DNA of 64,000 nucleotides from the NCBI RefSeq assembly GCF_016801865.2, contig NC_068938.1, positions 98,502,925-98,566,924 on the forward strand. The letters are read 5' to 3'. The notes beneath the pieces are model-generated. The model was not told the origin of the DNA, ran no database searches, and saw nothing but the letters and a program-made list of their open reading frames with translations. This stretch comes from Culex pipiens pallens. Its lineage: Eukaryota > Arthropoda > Insecta > Diptera > Culicidae. Of this stretch, positions 31,706 through 42,992 are shown in pieces; within the stretch, counting starts at the first letter, position 1, and each line of letters opens with the position of its first letter. Both the position numbers and the translations under genes were made by a program.

Positions 31706-33443
31706 CCGTTATCTAAGCTCATATCTAATTTTCTGCTCCACCGATGCTCCGTTCTCCTTCGGCACAGCCGTTCCTTGGTCGGAGACCAGAGTTGGGCGGA
31801 AATTATGTCCACGTTGTCCGTCGTACGATTGTGCCTTGTTTGGCGAAGGTCCAGGGTGTCGGACCCCCCGCAAAGGGGAAGTGCCGTCTAATTGCCTGTG
31901 CCGGGGTACCGTTACGCGGGTTTGGTTTGAACTCTGATTTGACTGCGAGTTTCACGATTTAGCTTCACTCCTCACTACGGTGCGAAGCTTCACGACATTC
32001 CAGGGCTTCGCAACCTCTAATGAAAGTGGACAACTACGGTCAAGACGGCGCAAATGCGTTCGGTGGGGAATCCCCCGAATGGTGTTGACGTGGCCACTCC
32101 CCCCGCAGGCTTCATTAAACAGCGTCATAAATCTCATTAATCTGCACAAACTTGTACGGAGCTCGTTCAACGTTGATAGTGACAACCGTTCGGAATGTGT
32201 TGTGAACGTACGAACACGTGAACCTGCTACTCAGATCGAGAAGAGGTTTGTTCGCTTCTGGAAGTCGTTCCGGGCTGGAAATAGCCGAGGATGCTGATGC
32301 CGAGATCGATATTATGACTGGCCATTGCTACGGAATCGAGGCCAATTTTAATCAAATATTAACAATGATTTACGTGGACATGGTTTGCGACTTAGGAATA
32401 CAGTGGACATTCAAGTTTGTGTGATGTGAGCAATTAGGGTACATTGAGAATGGGAATCGTGGAAAAGGGTCGAGTGTGTAGATAGAGATAGTACTAGTTA
32501 AACAAGTTATGAGAGGTAATAGACTGGAATATTTAAGTGAATTTCTAATGAAGATTAGCGAATATGTGATTGATCAATTCATTTGAACAAATTCGAATCA
32601 ACAAAATTTCTCTTATTTTATTTAAGGAGAGTCAATATGTTACTGATCCTGAAAAAAGTATCATTTAGCAACTTGTTGCATAATTTTATTTCCATTTGGA
32701 ATTGTAGAACTAGTCTACCTGCAAAAGACAACATTAATTGCCCTCCATATATATTTTTTTCCAATCCAGTAACGTCGAATCAATAGAAAATGACAACAAT
32801 CAATTGCACCCCATTCATAACACGGTCATTGCGTAGCAAATCGTCTGTTCTTTTTCACTTTTGATATTATTACACCCCGGTGAGCATGGTGATCGATTGC
32901 TTTCATCTGAATGACTTTCTAATCCCCACGTGGCACCATCACCACCACACCCATAGTCCGGTTAATAATTTATCTGACCGCAAAAACTCACGCAATGCAA
33001 GTGACATCCGGTGGATTTAAAATAATTCCTGCAAAGCTCAAGCTTGAAACGAAAAATCATCCCCATTTTCCACCCCCCAAATTTTCACGGCAGCCAAACA
33101 AACCATAAATAATTGACCGCTATCATCGCAAACAAATATGCTCGTGGCTGCTGAACTGGAAAGATGAGAACAGGGTAGAATGGATTCTACCCCTCCTCTC
33201 TTATTTTTTTCTGACCCCAAATATACTTCAAATAAGAAACCAGGGCAAAAAATTTCACCGATCCCGAAAATAAATCGAAATAAATGGCTTAATATTTCAG
33301 CATAACCTGCCCTTCGGTCGAATGGAATATACAATGTGTGTGTGTGTGTGTACCAGGCGACCATGGCTGCACCAGCAGATCGCACCGCCAAAAAGCATAA
33401 GCAAAAAGCTTTCCTTTTTTCGTTGCTGGTGGGTGCTCGAGAA
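31706..33443. other. GC-richer low-copy DNA
   Basis: Frames at 31744-31962 and 31980-32297 are open, in different frames, and without motifs. From 32400 the sequence is AT-rich, then GC-richer again from 32870. A short GT run lies at 33334-33350. No TIR or gene called. Confidence 0.4.
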
Positions 33444-33445
33444 TA

Positions 33446-34606
33446 CACGGAAAGGGGATCGATCGCCAAACCAGCGACCGAATTTTGCTGGGTTGGTTTT
33501 GCTGATATCAGCGAAATTTTTCTCTAAACCAGCGAAATTTTTCGCTGAAAAAGGTGGCTGCGCGAAATCAAATCCAGCAACTTGATTTCGCTGGTTTGTT
33601 ATTTCCGAAACGGTTTCTTTTCCAGCGAAAGTTTTCGCTGGTTTGATACACATCCTTCCGACAGCCGTCATAAATGTTTGTTATTGTTCACGTTTGGAAG
33701 CGATTTGTGGCAATCGAATTGCTTTAGGGGTTTTTTCAAAACAAAAAAGCATGAAAAAGTTCTGCATCAAGTGTTCAGCATTAAAATACATACTCAACAG
33801 GTGATGGTTCTTTTCAATGAAAAGAAGCACGTTTCCATAAAGTTCTCGCAGCAGAAAAATACGGTGCAGTGAAGCTGGAGATGTATTTGTACTGCTGCAT
33901 AGATGAGTGCACAAATTGTCGCAGGTGGCAGCAAGAATCGTAGGCGAGGAACTTGACCATGGCCGCGGAACAGTTTGTGCTGTGGCAAGTAAGTACAACC
34001 TGGCTGGACTTTCTTTTAATTCTGCTTCCGTTACTGCGAAATCTTTTCTGACGATTGTTCCATCCGTAAACCTCCGTCAACTGGAACGGAACTTTAAGAT
34101 TTTTAGGTCGGTAACCGGTCACGCGCTGGAAAAAAACAACATTTGTTCAAAACTGTGTCTTTCTTTACACCACCTAGACTTTTTTTTATAAAACTTTACA
34201 TTCCATTTTTCAAAAATTGTCTATCATTTCGCAATCAATTCTAGCCTTATTAATGTGGAAATACATAACGTCTGCAATGTGAACAGCTTACCTTAGCTTA
34301 GGCTGGACCAGCGAATTGTTTCCCAAAACCAGCACAATAATCTACTGGTTGATTTTGGTGCCCTGCCGCTTTTTCCAAACCAGCGAGATAATTTTCTGAT
34401 TCTAGCAAAACTGATCCCCCAAACAGCGACATTGTTCACCAAACCAGTGTTTTTTTTCACTGGTTTGGTAGAATTTCATCGGTTTCCAAACCAGCGAAAA
34501 AAATAAGCGATTCTAGGTAATTTTTGTGCAGGCTGAGAAATTAGCGACATTTTTCGCTAGTTTTAGCGAACTTTATCGCGATTTGGCGATGGATCCCCTT
34601 TCCGTG
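33446..34606. mobile_element. TA-flanked TIR element with repeated ACCAGCGAAA motifs
   Basis: The ends are CACGGAAAGGGGATCGATCG and, reverse-complemented, CACGGAAAGGGGATCCATCG. TA stands on both sides (33444-33445, 34607-34608), the Tc1/mariner pattern. Both subterminal regions hold many direct and inverted copies of ACCAGCGAAA/TTTCGCTGG (33470-33650 and 34305-34570), possible binding sites. The central 33660-34300 has frames of 64-105 aa on both strands, none with a transposase motif. 1161 bp. Confidence 0.8.
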
Positions 34607-34608
34607 TA

Positions 34609-35059
34609 AATGCATAAATAAATAAATAAAAAAGCTCCACTTTAAAGAGCTGCAGCAGAGGTTGTGCTGGAAAGAATGGTTTTTTGTAACCTTTAACGTT
34701 CTTCGTTAGGTTAAATAAGGAAAAGTTTCAAATTTGAAAATCTGAACTGCATACATCCAGTTGAAGATATTTGTGAATTATTTCTATTTCCATTAGGTCA
34801 ATGAAAATTTTATTTAAAGTGTTTGGTCATCCCTTTTACAATTTGTCCGGACATTTAGGGGGCAAAAAATATTTAATGCTTTTAGGCTTTAAAAAAATGA
34901 ATATTGGGACCGCCGAATAAGAAATTTAGATTTTTTTTCGGAATTTCACTGAAATTTTGTAAATTTTTACCAGTATAGTAGATTTTAGCAAATCATTTCG
35001 GGATTTTTTAATTTGTATTTTTTTCAGAACCTTTCCCTGTGTCAAAAGAAACAATTATG
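34609..35059. other. AT-rich unassigned DNA
   Basis: It begins with a short AAATAAATAAAT run next to the TIR element. No gene or repeat structure otherwise. Confidence 0.4.
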
Positions 35060-35201
35060 CATAATAAATTTTCCATTCAATTCTCCATACAGTTTTGTGG
35101 AATGGTCATACAAAATGGGTATGTAAATGTATGAAATTCTTTATCTTGAGAAGAGATATTCTGATTGATTTGGTATCTTCGGCAAGGTTGTAGGATATTA
35201 G
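35060..35201 (+). repeat. Dispersed repeat fragment (as at 1296)
   Basis: The GCATAATAAATTTTCC and GGTCATACAAAATGGG segments match 1296-1365. A TTCGGCAAGGTTGTAGG segment near the end resembles TTCAGCAAAGTTGTAGG at 45311. It continues after the insertion at 35204-35758. Confidence 0.5.
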
Positions 35202-35203
35202 TA

Positions 35204-35758
35204 AGGCTACCAACTGTACGGATTTTTTCCTTACCGTACTGATTTTTTACCCTCTCCGCGGATTTTAAACAGGCTGGAATTTTTGTACGGAAATTTTCGC
35301 ATAATACGGATTTGTAGGGAATTTCAAAAACTTTTAAAAAATTTCATTGCTTTTTTATTGGGCCAAAGCTTTTGCTTATTAGATAATTTTATTTAACTGT
35401 CAGTTTGATTTTAAAGGGAACTTGATTGTCAATAATTGTTCTTTTCAAATTCCTTACAACACATATTTATCAAATAAAAGATCCAAATGCTTTCTAAATC
35501 TTGTTAAAACCTTGTGTTGTGCTTTTATGTATAGCACATTTCCATTAAAAACTCTAGAAATGTTTCCGTGAAAACACTGACAACGATATTATTCGTAAAA
35601 GCAAACTTGACATTTCGTAAACTTTCAAACGTTTAACAAACATATTTTTAATTTCCGTATTCCAAATTTATCTAAATAATTCGTTGGCAATTTTTGATAT
35701 ACCATGGTGTCATATCGGTAAAGTATATGGATTTTTGCTCAGCAAGAGTTGGTAGCCT
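35204..35758. mobile_element. TA-flanked 555-bp MITE
   Basis: The ends are AGGCTACCAACTGTACGGA and, reverse-complemented, AGGCTACCAACTCTTGCTGA, flanked by TA (35202-35203, 35759-35760). A CGGATTTTT-type segment recurs inside each end. It is Tc1/mariner-like by target site. No coding. Confidence 0.75.
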
Positions 35759-35760
35759 TA

Positions 35761-35841
35761 GATTAGATTTTTTGCAAAAAATAGGTACACGGAAAAAAAT
35801 ACGATATTTTTATTTTGCTTTTTACTACTAAAGGTTATATT
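35761..35841. other. Host sequence around a hAT-like target
   Basis: A short stretch with ACGGAAAAAAATACG. Its last 8 bases (GTTATATT) are the target duplication of the next element. Confidence 0.4.
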
Positions 35842-36421
35842 CAGACGTGCATTGGCACGCTCTGCACTGCACCTTCAAATTTAGCACTCACCTTAAGTGC
35901 AACGCGCACAGCGCTTGCCCAGTGCTAGTGCTATTATTTAGCACTCCCGGATAGCACGCCAAATAAATTTCAGTTTAATTTCTGGGGAACTTTAAGTGGT
36001 GGCCAAAAAGAGACATTTTTGGGTCCCAAAAGACTACAATCCTCGATCTGTTTCCTTTATGTTTCCATTTTCACTGATTTTCAGGCTCTCTCGCCATTTT
36101 TCGCGATGATCTAAAACAAATAAAATTTTGCTTGTGATTTGCATAAGGTAAAAAAATATGCCTCACAAAGAACAGAACCATGGACCTTTCACATCCAAGT
36201 CTTGAACGCTAGCACTGCACTGAATTTTCATATAAAAACTAGTGGAAAAATTTGCACCACATTCTAGAGATCGTGACAGAAGTTTTCGAATAAACAAAGG
36301 GCAACACCATCTTAGTTACCGTTTTGGTTAGAGTGCCAGGGCAAGTGCTATGATCAGAAGTGCAGTGCTATCCGTTAAAATAGCACGCGTGCTAGCCAAG
36401 TGCAGTGCCAGTGCATGTCTG
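35842..36421. mobile_element. 580-bp hAT-like MITE with 8-bp duplication
   Basis: The ends are CAGACGTGCATTGGCACGCT and, reverse-complemented, CAGACATGCACTGGCACTGC. GTTATATT flanks both sides (35834-35841, 36422-36429). Both subterminal regions are full of AGTGCTA/TAGCACT-type words in both orientations. An 8-bp duplication with CAG ends fits hAT. No coding. Confidence 0.85.
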
Positions 36422-36429
36422 GTTATATT

Positions 36430-36745
36430 CCCAAAATACTTTTTCTATTAGTTTTCAATTTTTTTTATAATATCTTTTATGGCACTCAAAAATACATCTT
36501 TTGAGCCATTGTGCATGATTGCACGAAATCTGGTTCCAGAGATATAATTTAAAAAAATAGATTTTCGATAAATAATGAAATCGAAATTATCGAAAGTCGT
36601 GTGTTTGGCGTTTCTTACAAGTGTTTTTACAAAGTGTGACCAAAGAACACGTACGCGACTGCCGGTGGGCTAAGTATTTTAAAATTAAAAAATCGAAAAT
36701 TAAATCACCGAATTTTTAAAATAGTATGCCGTTTGGAATTATATT
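36430..36745. other. AT-rich unassigned DNA
   Basis: No gene, TIR or tandem repeat is visible. Confidence 0.4.
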
Positions 36746-36798
36746 CACTTTAAAACTATAATTTTGAAACATTTTAAAAATATTATTTTTTTATAAAC
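36746..36798 (+). repeat. Direct repeat flanking the foldback (left copy)
   Basis: About 53 bp, starting ATTCACTTTAAAACTATAAT, repeat on the far side of the foldback at 38132-38142 plus 38537-38582, with about three mismatches. The right copy is broken by a 394-bp TTAA insertion. This left copy is the empty site for that insertion. Confidence 0.75.
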
Positions 36799-38131
36799 GG
36801 GTAATTCTCTGCCAACTCACACAGCAGTTGCCCCGACCCCTCTTCGATTTGCGTGAAACTTTGTCCTAAGGGGTAACTTTTGTCCCTGATCACAAATCCG
36901 AGGTCCGTTTTTTGATATCTCGTGACGGAGGGGCGGTACGACCCCTTCCATTTTTGAACATGCGAAAAAAGAGGTGTTTTTCAATAATTTGTAGCCTGAA
37001 ACGGTCATGAGATAGAAATTTGGTGTCAAAGGGACTTTTATGTAAAATTAGACGCCCGATTTGATGGCGTACTCAGAATTCCGAAAAAACCTATTTTTCA
37101 TCGAAAAAAACACTAAAAAAGTTTTAAAAATTCTCCCATCTTCCGTTACTCGACTGTAAAAAATTTTGGAACATGTCATTTTATGGGAAATTTAATGTAC
37201 TTTTCGAATCTACATTGTCCCAGAAGGGTCATTTTTTCATTTAGAACAAAATTTTTCATTTTAAAATTTTGTGTTTTTTCTAACTTTGCAGGGTTATTTT
37301 TTAGAGTGTAGCAATGTTCTACAAAGTTGTAGAGCAGACAATTACAAAAATTTTAATATATATACATAAGGGGTTTGCTCGCGATTTTACGAAAAAACAG
37401 TTTTGAAAAAGTTGGTCGTCATCGATCATGGCCGTTCATGGTCACCCGCGACAGACACGGACGACGAAACAAAGAGAAACGCAAAAAGTAAGTTTTTCAA
37501 AACTTGTTTTCGTAAAATCGCGATAACTCGTGATGTTTACAAGCAAACCCCTTATATCTATATATAAAAAATTTTGTAATTGTCTCCTCTACAACTTTGT
37601 AGAACATTGTTACACTCTAAAAAATAACCCTGCAAAGTTAGAAAAAACACGAAATTTTAAAATGAAAAATTTTGTTCTAAATGAAAAAATGACCCTTCTG
37701 GGTCAATGTGGATTCGAAAAGTACATTAAATTTCCCATAAAATGACATGTTCCAAAAATTTTTACAGTCGAGTAACGGAAAATGGGAGATTTTTTAAAAC
37801 TTTTTTAGTGTTTTTTTTGATGAAAAATACGTTTTTTCGGAATTCTGAGTACGCCATCAAATCGGGCGTCTAATTTTACATAAAAGTCCCTTTGACACCA
37901 AATTTCTATCTCATCACCGTTTCAGGCTGCAAATTATTGAAAAACACCTCTTTTTTCGCATGTTCAAAAATGGAAGGGGTCGTACCGCCCCTCCGTCACG
38001 AGATATCAAAAAACGGACCTCGGATTCGTGATCAGGGACAAAAGTTACCCCTTAGGACAAAGTTTCACGCAAATCGAAGAGGGGTCGGGGCAACTTTTCC
38101 CGATTTCGTGTGAGTTGGTAGAGAATTACCC
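36799..38131. mobile_element. 1.33-kb foldback element, first full copy
   Basis: The left end is GGGTAATTCTCTGCCAACTC and the right is the inverse, GAGTTGGTAGAGAATTACCC. The arms are inverted over roughly 600 bp each, around a short spacer that contains ATCGATCATGGCCGTTCATG and GACAGACACGGACGACG. The second full copy is at 57277. Each arm carries the same open frame of about 70 codons, kept only because the arms are alike. No transposase. The superfamily is unclear. Confidence 0.85.
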
Positions 38132-38142
38132 ATTCACTTTAA

Positions 38143-38536
38143 CATTCCAACGCCCAAGGCTCCAAAAAAGTTGGAACGGTAACTTCAACTCGCTGGTTCT
38201 CGGGCATAACTCACCCAATCAAGACGATTCTTGCGATCAAAAACATCGTTCCAACTTTTTTTTTCGCGTGTAAAAAAATATCGCCAAAAATTCCGCGGAG
38301 GCAGTTTTTTTGAAAAAGTTGGAACGATGTTTTTGGTCGCAAAAATTACAGATTTGATCAAATTGAGTTCTGCAAAGTTCTAGGATCATCTAGACATCCT
38401 AACAAATCACTGGAAAAAAGAATCGTCTTGATTGGGTGAGTTATGCCCGAGAACCAGCGAGTTGAAGTTACCGTTCCAACTTTTTTGGGAGGCTTGGGCG
38501 TCCGTGTAAGTTGGACATGCGTTGGGCGTTCCAGTG
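38143..38536. mobile_element. 394-bp inverted-repeat MITE in TTAA
   Basis: TTAA lies at 38139-38142 and 38537-38540. The left end is CATTCCAACGCCCAAGGCTC and the right, reverse-complemented, starts CACTGGAACGCCCAACG. Both continue into AAAAAAGTTGGAACGG and TCGGGCATAACTCACCCAAT segments in inverted arrangement. The direct repeat at 36746 gives the uninterrupted target. TTAA fits a piggyBac-type or Kolobok-type mobiliser. Confidence 0.8.
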
Positions 38537-38582
38537 TTAAAAATATAATTTTGAGACATTTTAAAAATTTTATTTTTTTATA

Positions 38583-39900
38583 TGCTTTATCAAGGAAAAG
38601 TAATGTTTTTTTGTTTTTTTATTTAGGTGTATTAAAGAAAAACTAATTTTCATCGATTCGAATTCTTTGTCAGGCTGTATGTTAAAAACTAATTGTCCAA
38701 TTTACAAAGTCTCCAAGAGAAAATTGTAAACAATTGCTCAGTAAAAAGTAAAAAAAATCGGAGTAACTTTTCTTTGAGAAATATTTTGAAAACACAAAAA
38801 AAAAGAAATCAAAAATATTTATACAAAAGTGACTATAACTTGAGAATTGTACATTTTATAAAAAAAATTGGAAAAGTACTTTTTGATAACCAATTCAATT
38901 CGGGTTTTAAACTTTTTTAAAATTTTGTCCAGATTTACGAGATTCTCAAAAACACTATTTTTTTCAAAACCATGCTCAAAATATGTCTTTTTGAGTCCCA
39001 TAAAACATATCAATACATTTAGAAAAATAGAAAATACATATTTTGAGTATTCGAATGAAAAATAGTAAATTAACGAATCTATGTTGGCATCTTTTGATGT
39101 AAAGCAAGTATTTAGAAAATTTCAGCAAAACAAAAATGTTCAAATATTAAACTTAATGCAAATTTCACATTCTAGGAAGAATGGGCTCATTCGTTACATA
39201 GATTAGGCAATAAATTAAGGAAGAAATTTTCACAACACTTTTCAAAATGATTTTTTTTTGCATATTTTGATTGGATGCACATTATGCGTTCCTTTTTTAT
39301 GACCAAAGAAGACATTTGGCATCATTAGATCTTCGATATTAGTCTCCATACAAATTCAGCAGCGATTTATACAAAATGGCTATTCAAATGCATATGCAAA
39401 TATCTATCCCTTGGAACAGATTTTCGAAAAACAAAGGCAAAATTGTAAATATTGCTGAGAAGTCCTTGGCAAAATCTACATTTTGTCGAAGACTTCGAGT
39501 TGATCAGAAAATCCATTCTTAAAGTACAGATTTTTGAATATTTCATTAACCTTTTTGAATGGAAACTTGTAAGGACGAACTTGTGATGCATAATGTATCC
39601 TTTGATCATAGAAAAGATTAACACAATGTTTCAATCAAATAATTTTTTTTTTGCACGAAATTGGCTTATGCTTAGGAGAATTGCTTTAAGGCATAAATTC
39701 GGCAGAATTCGGTTCTTAAACATTATGACTAAACTTCTGGAAGGTCTCAACTCCTTCATAAGTTTGACTGCCTCAGCAACTTTTCGACCAATTTGATTAA
39801 AAATCTATCCTAGGTGCTCTAAGAATTAGAAATCTCAGTATTTTGATTTCTTTTGAACGGTCAATTAAATGGCCATAAAAGTATCTGTATCCCATAAACA
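38583..39900. other. AT-rich unassigned DNA
   Basis: Small frames of 64-85 aa on both strands lack motifs. The CATACAAATTCAGCAGCGATTT segment near 39350 resembles parts of the dispersed repeats at 1296 and 35060. Nothing else recognised. Confidence 0.4.
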
Positions 39901-41317
39901 GAGCCGCTCTCTTTAATCCCGGGAAATCCATCTTATCTTAAAGCCGTAGATAATCTGCGAAAACCCACCAATTTCCGCCGCCACTCGCTCCAGCACGTCC
40001 GCGGAAGGACCGCCCAAAGTAAACGATAAAAATAATTCCGGCGGTAAATTGCCACTTGCCAGCAATAACAAGACAAGACAAGAAGGAGGGGGAGCAATGT
40101 TTTGGCTGAACAGCGGCCCAACAGCCAACGCAACTTCCCCAGAAGTTCGAAATTGATTGGCTGATCCTTAGCCAGGGTCACCACGCGATTGACCTAGAAA
40201 TTGACGCCAAAACAGCTCCAAAATAGGCCTGGTGACTTGTTTACCTTGTGTCACCTGCGGGTGGTGTGCGGTGCGTGTAAGCGGTTGTTTGTTTGGTGAT
40301 GAGTTTTCTTAGGGGGAGGGTTCCGTTTTCATATTCGGCCCACCGAATGAATTATTCAGCCGGAGTACCCGAAAACTTACGAACCACAAATTTTATTAAA
40401 CGTAAAACGAGTGGAGACGAAGTGGTGTTTGGAATGTTGCGATTTTGTGAATTAGAAAATTAGAGCCAATTGTGTTTAACATAGAAAATATAAATTTAAT
40501 TAATTTTTTTGAAATAAAATTATATTAGATTTACTTTTCAAGATAGTCATTTTATCTTCAAAAAACGCCATTTTAAATAATAGCATAAAAATCAAAATTT
40601 CCAACATCTTTTTTGATGATTATTCAAATATTTTACCCACTCTCTCGGCAGTGAACAGCTTTCCGAACATTTCCAGCCCAGCCAAGTTACGCGCCCTTGG
40701 GGACAAGGCCACCGTTGAACAAGCGTCGCGACGCCCCGCCATCATCATCGTCGTCGTCGGTGACCCGTTAATCATGAGCTACGAATGCAAATTTATGTTG
40801 CCTGCCCGGTTTTTCATGATTACAATTTTCTTCTTTTTTTGCCTGCCTTTTTTTGCGACCCACGTTTCCGATGATTCGCCCATTCGCACTTGAGTCGAGT
40901 CGAGCCAATTAAACTGTTGCGCATAAAATATTCACTCTGTGCTCTGGGTGGTTCAAGAGGGGTGGCGATGGCGATGGTGGAGAAAATCAACGAGGAGGAA
41001 ATTTTTGCCGCCCTTTTGGGATTTCAAGAGGAGAACTGGTTAGAAGAGGAAAATACTCCACTAAATATTCATTGATGTTTGGTTTGTTTGCAAATGTTGG
41101 AGTGTTTGGAGAAAGGGCATGATTTGAGTTGGAGTGTTTTTAGCTGAGTGGTTTAGATTCTATTGATTATTTCTGAACAGTTCTATTGAAATCTATTTTT
41201 AAGTATCATTAAACAGGCACTTTCTGTTTCCGTTTAATTTGATTTTGTTTAGATTTTGCATATTGAGTTTTTAAAGCTCATTACAAAACCACATAATATC
41301 ATCAAATCGACCAAACA
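39901..41317. other. GC-richer low-copy DNA before the 7-bp array
   Basis: Frames at 39913-40184 minus and 40651-41075 plus lack motifs. ATCATCATCGTCGTCGTCGG lies near 40741. Probably unique intergenic or intronic DNA. Confidence 0.4.
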
Positions 41318-42992
41318 AAAAAAAACAAAAAAAACAAAAAACAAAAAACAAAAACAAAAAACAAAAAACAAAAAACAAAAAACAAAAAACAAAAAACAAA
41401 AAACAAAAAACAAAAAACAAAAAACAAAAAACAAAAAACAAAAAACAAAAAACAAAAAACAAAAAACAAAAAACAAAAAACAAAAAACAAAAAACAAAAA
41501 ACAAAAAACAAAAAACAAAAAACAAAAAACAAAAAACAAAAAACAAAAAACAAAAAACAAAAAACAAAAACAAAAAACAAAAAACAAAAAACAAAAAACA
41601 AAAAACAAAAAACAAAAAACAAAAAACAAAAAACAAAAAACAAAAAACAAAAAACAAAAACAAAAAACAAAAAACAAAAAACAAAAAACAAAAAACAAAA
41701 AACAAAAAACAAAAAACAAAAAACAAAAAACAAAAAACAAAAAACAAAAAACAAAAAACAAAAAACAAAAAACAAAAAACAAAAAACAAAAAACAAAAAA
41801 CAAAAAACAAAAAACAAAAACAAAAAACAAAAAACAAAAAACAAAAAACAAAAAACAAAAAACAAAAAACAAAAAACAAAAAACAAAAAACAAAAAACAA
41901 AAAACAAAAAACAAAAAACAAAAAACAAAAAACAAAAAACAAAAAACAAAAAACAAAAAACAAAAAACAAAAAACAAAAAACAAAAAACAAAAAACAAAA
42001 AACAAAAAACAAAAAACAAAAAACAAAAAACAAAAAACAAAAAACAAAAAACAAAAAACAAAAAACAAAAAACAAAAAACAAAAAACAAAAAACAAAAAA
42101 CAAAAAACAAAAACAAAAAACAAAAAACAAAAAACAAAAAACAAAAAACAAAAAACAAAAAACAAAAAACAAAAAACAAAAAACAAAAAACAAAAAACAA
42201 AAAACAAAAAACAAAAAACAAAAAACAAAAAACAAAAAACAAAAAACAAAAAACAAAAAACAAAAAACAAAAAACAAAAAACAAAAAACAAAAAACAAAA
42301 AACAAAAAACAAAAAACAAAAAACAAAAAACAAAAAACAAAAAACAAAAAACAAAAAACAAAAAACAAAAAACAAAAAACAAAAAACAAAAAACAAAAAA
42401 CAAAAAACAAAAAACAAAAAACAAAAAACAAAAAACAAAAAACAAAAAACAAAAAACAAAAAACAAAAAACAAAAAACAAAAAACAAAAAACAAAAAACA
42501 AAAACAAAAAACAAAAAACAAAAAACAAAAAACAAAAAACAAAAAACAAAAAACAAAAAACAAAAAACAAAAAACAAAAAACAAAAAACAAAAAACAAAA
42601 AACAAAAAAACAAAAAACAAAAAACAAAAAACAAAAAACAAAAAACAAAAAACAAAAAACAAAAAACAAAAAACAAAAAACAAAAAACAAAAAACAAAAA
42701 ACAAAAAACAAAAAACAAAAAACAAAAAACAAAAAACAAAAAACAAAAACAAAAAACAAAAAACAAAAAACAAAAAACAAAAAACAAAAAACAAAAAACA
42801 AAAAACAAAAAACAAAAAACAAAAAACAAAAAACAAAAAACAAAAAACAAAAAACAAAAAAACAAAAAACAAAAAACAAAAAACAAAAAACAAAAAACAA
42901 AAAACAAAAAACAAAAAACAAAAAACAAAAAACAAAAAACAAAAAACAAAAAACAAAAAACAAAAAACAAAAAACAAAAAACAAAAAACAAA
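41318..42992 (+). repeat. (AAAAAAC)n tandem array
   Basis: About 235 units of a 7-bp repeat. Occasional shorter units (AAAAAC) occur near 41353, 41570, 41660, 41820, 42112, 42503 and 42748, and longer units near 42608 and 42860. The frames of 560-588 aa reading through it (TKNKKQK or FCFLFFV) are by-products. Confidence 0.95.

Noticed and set aside
33814..34122. Transposase fragment in the 33446-34606 element
   Set aside because: The 102-codon minus-strand frame has no DDE-type or DNA-binding motif, and the plus strand is open as well.
36817..37029. Conserved small protein in foldback arms
   Set aside because: The same frame occurs in all arms because the arms are copies of one repeat. Several copies differ in the reading end, and no motif is present.
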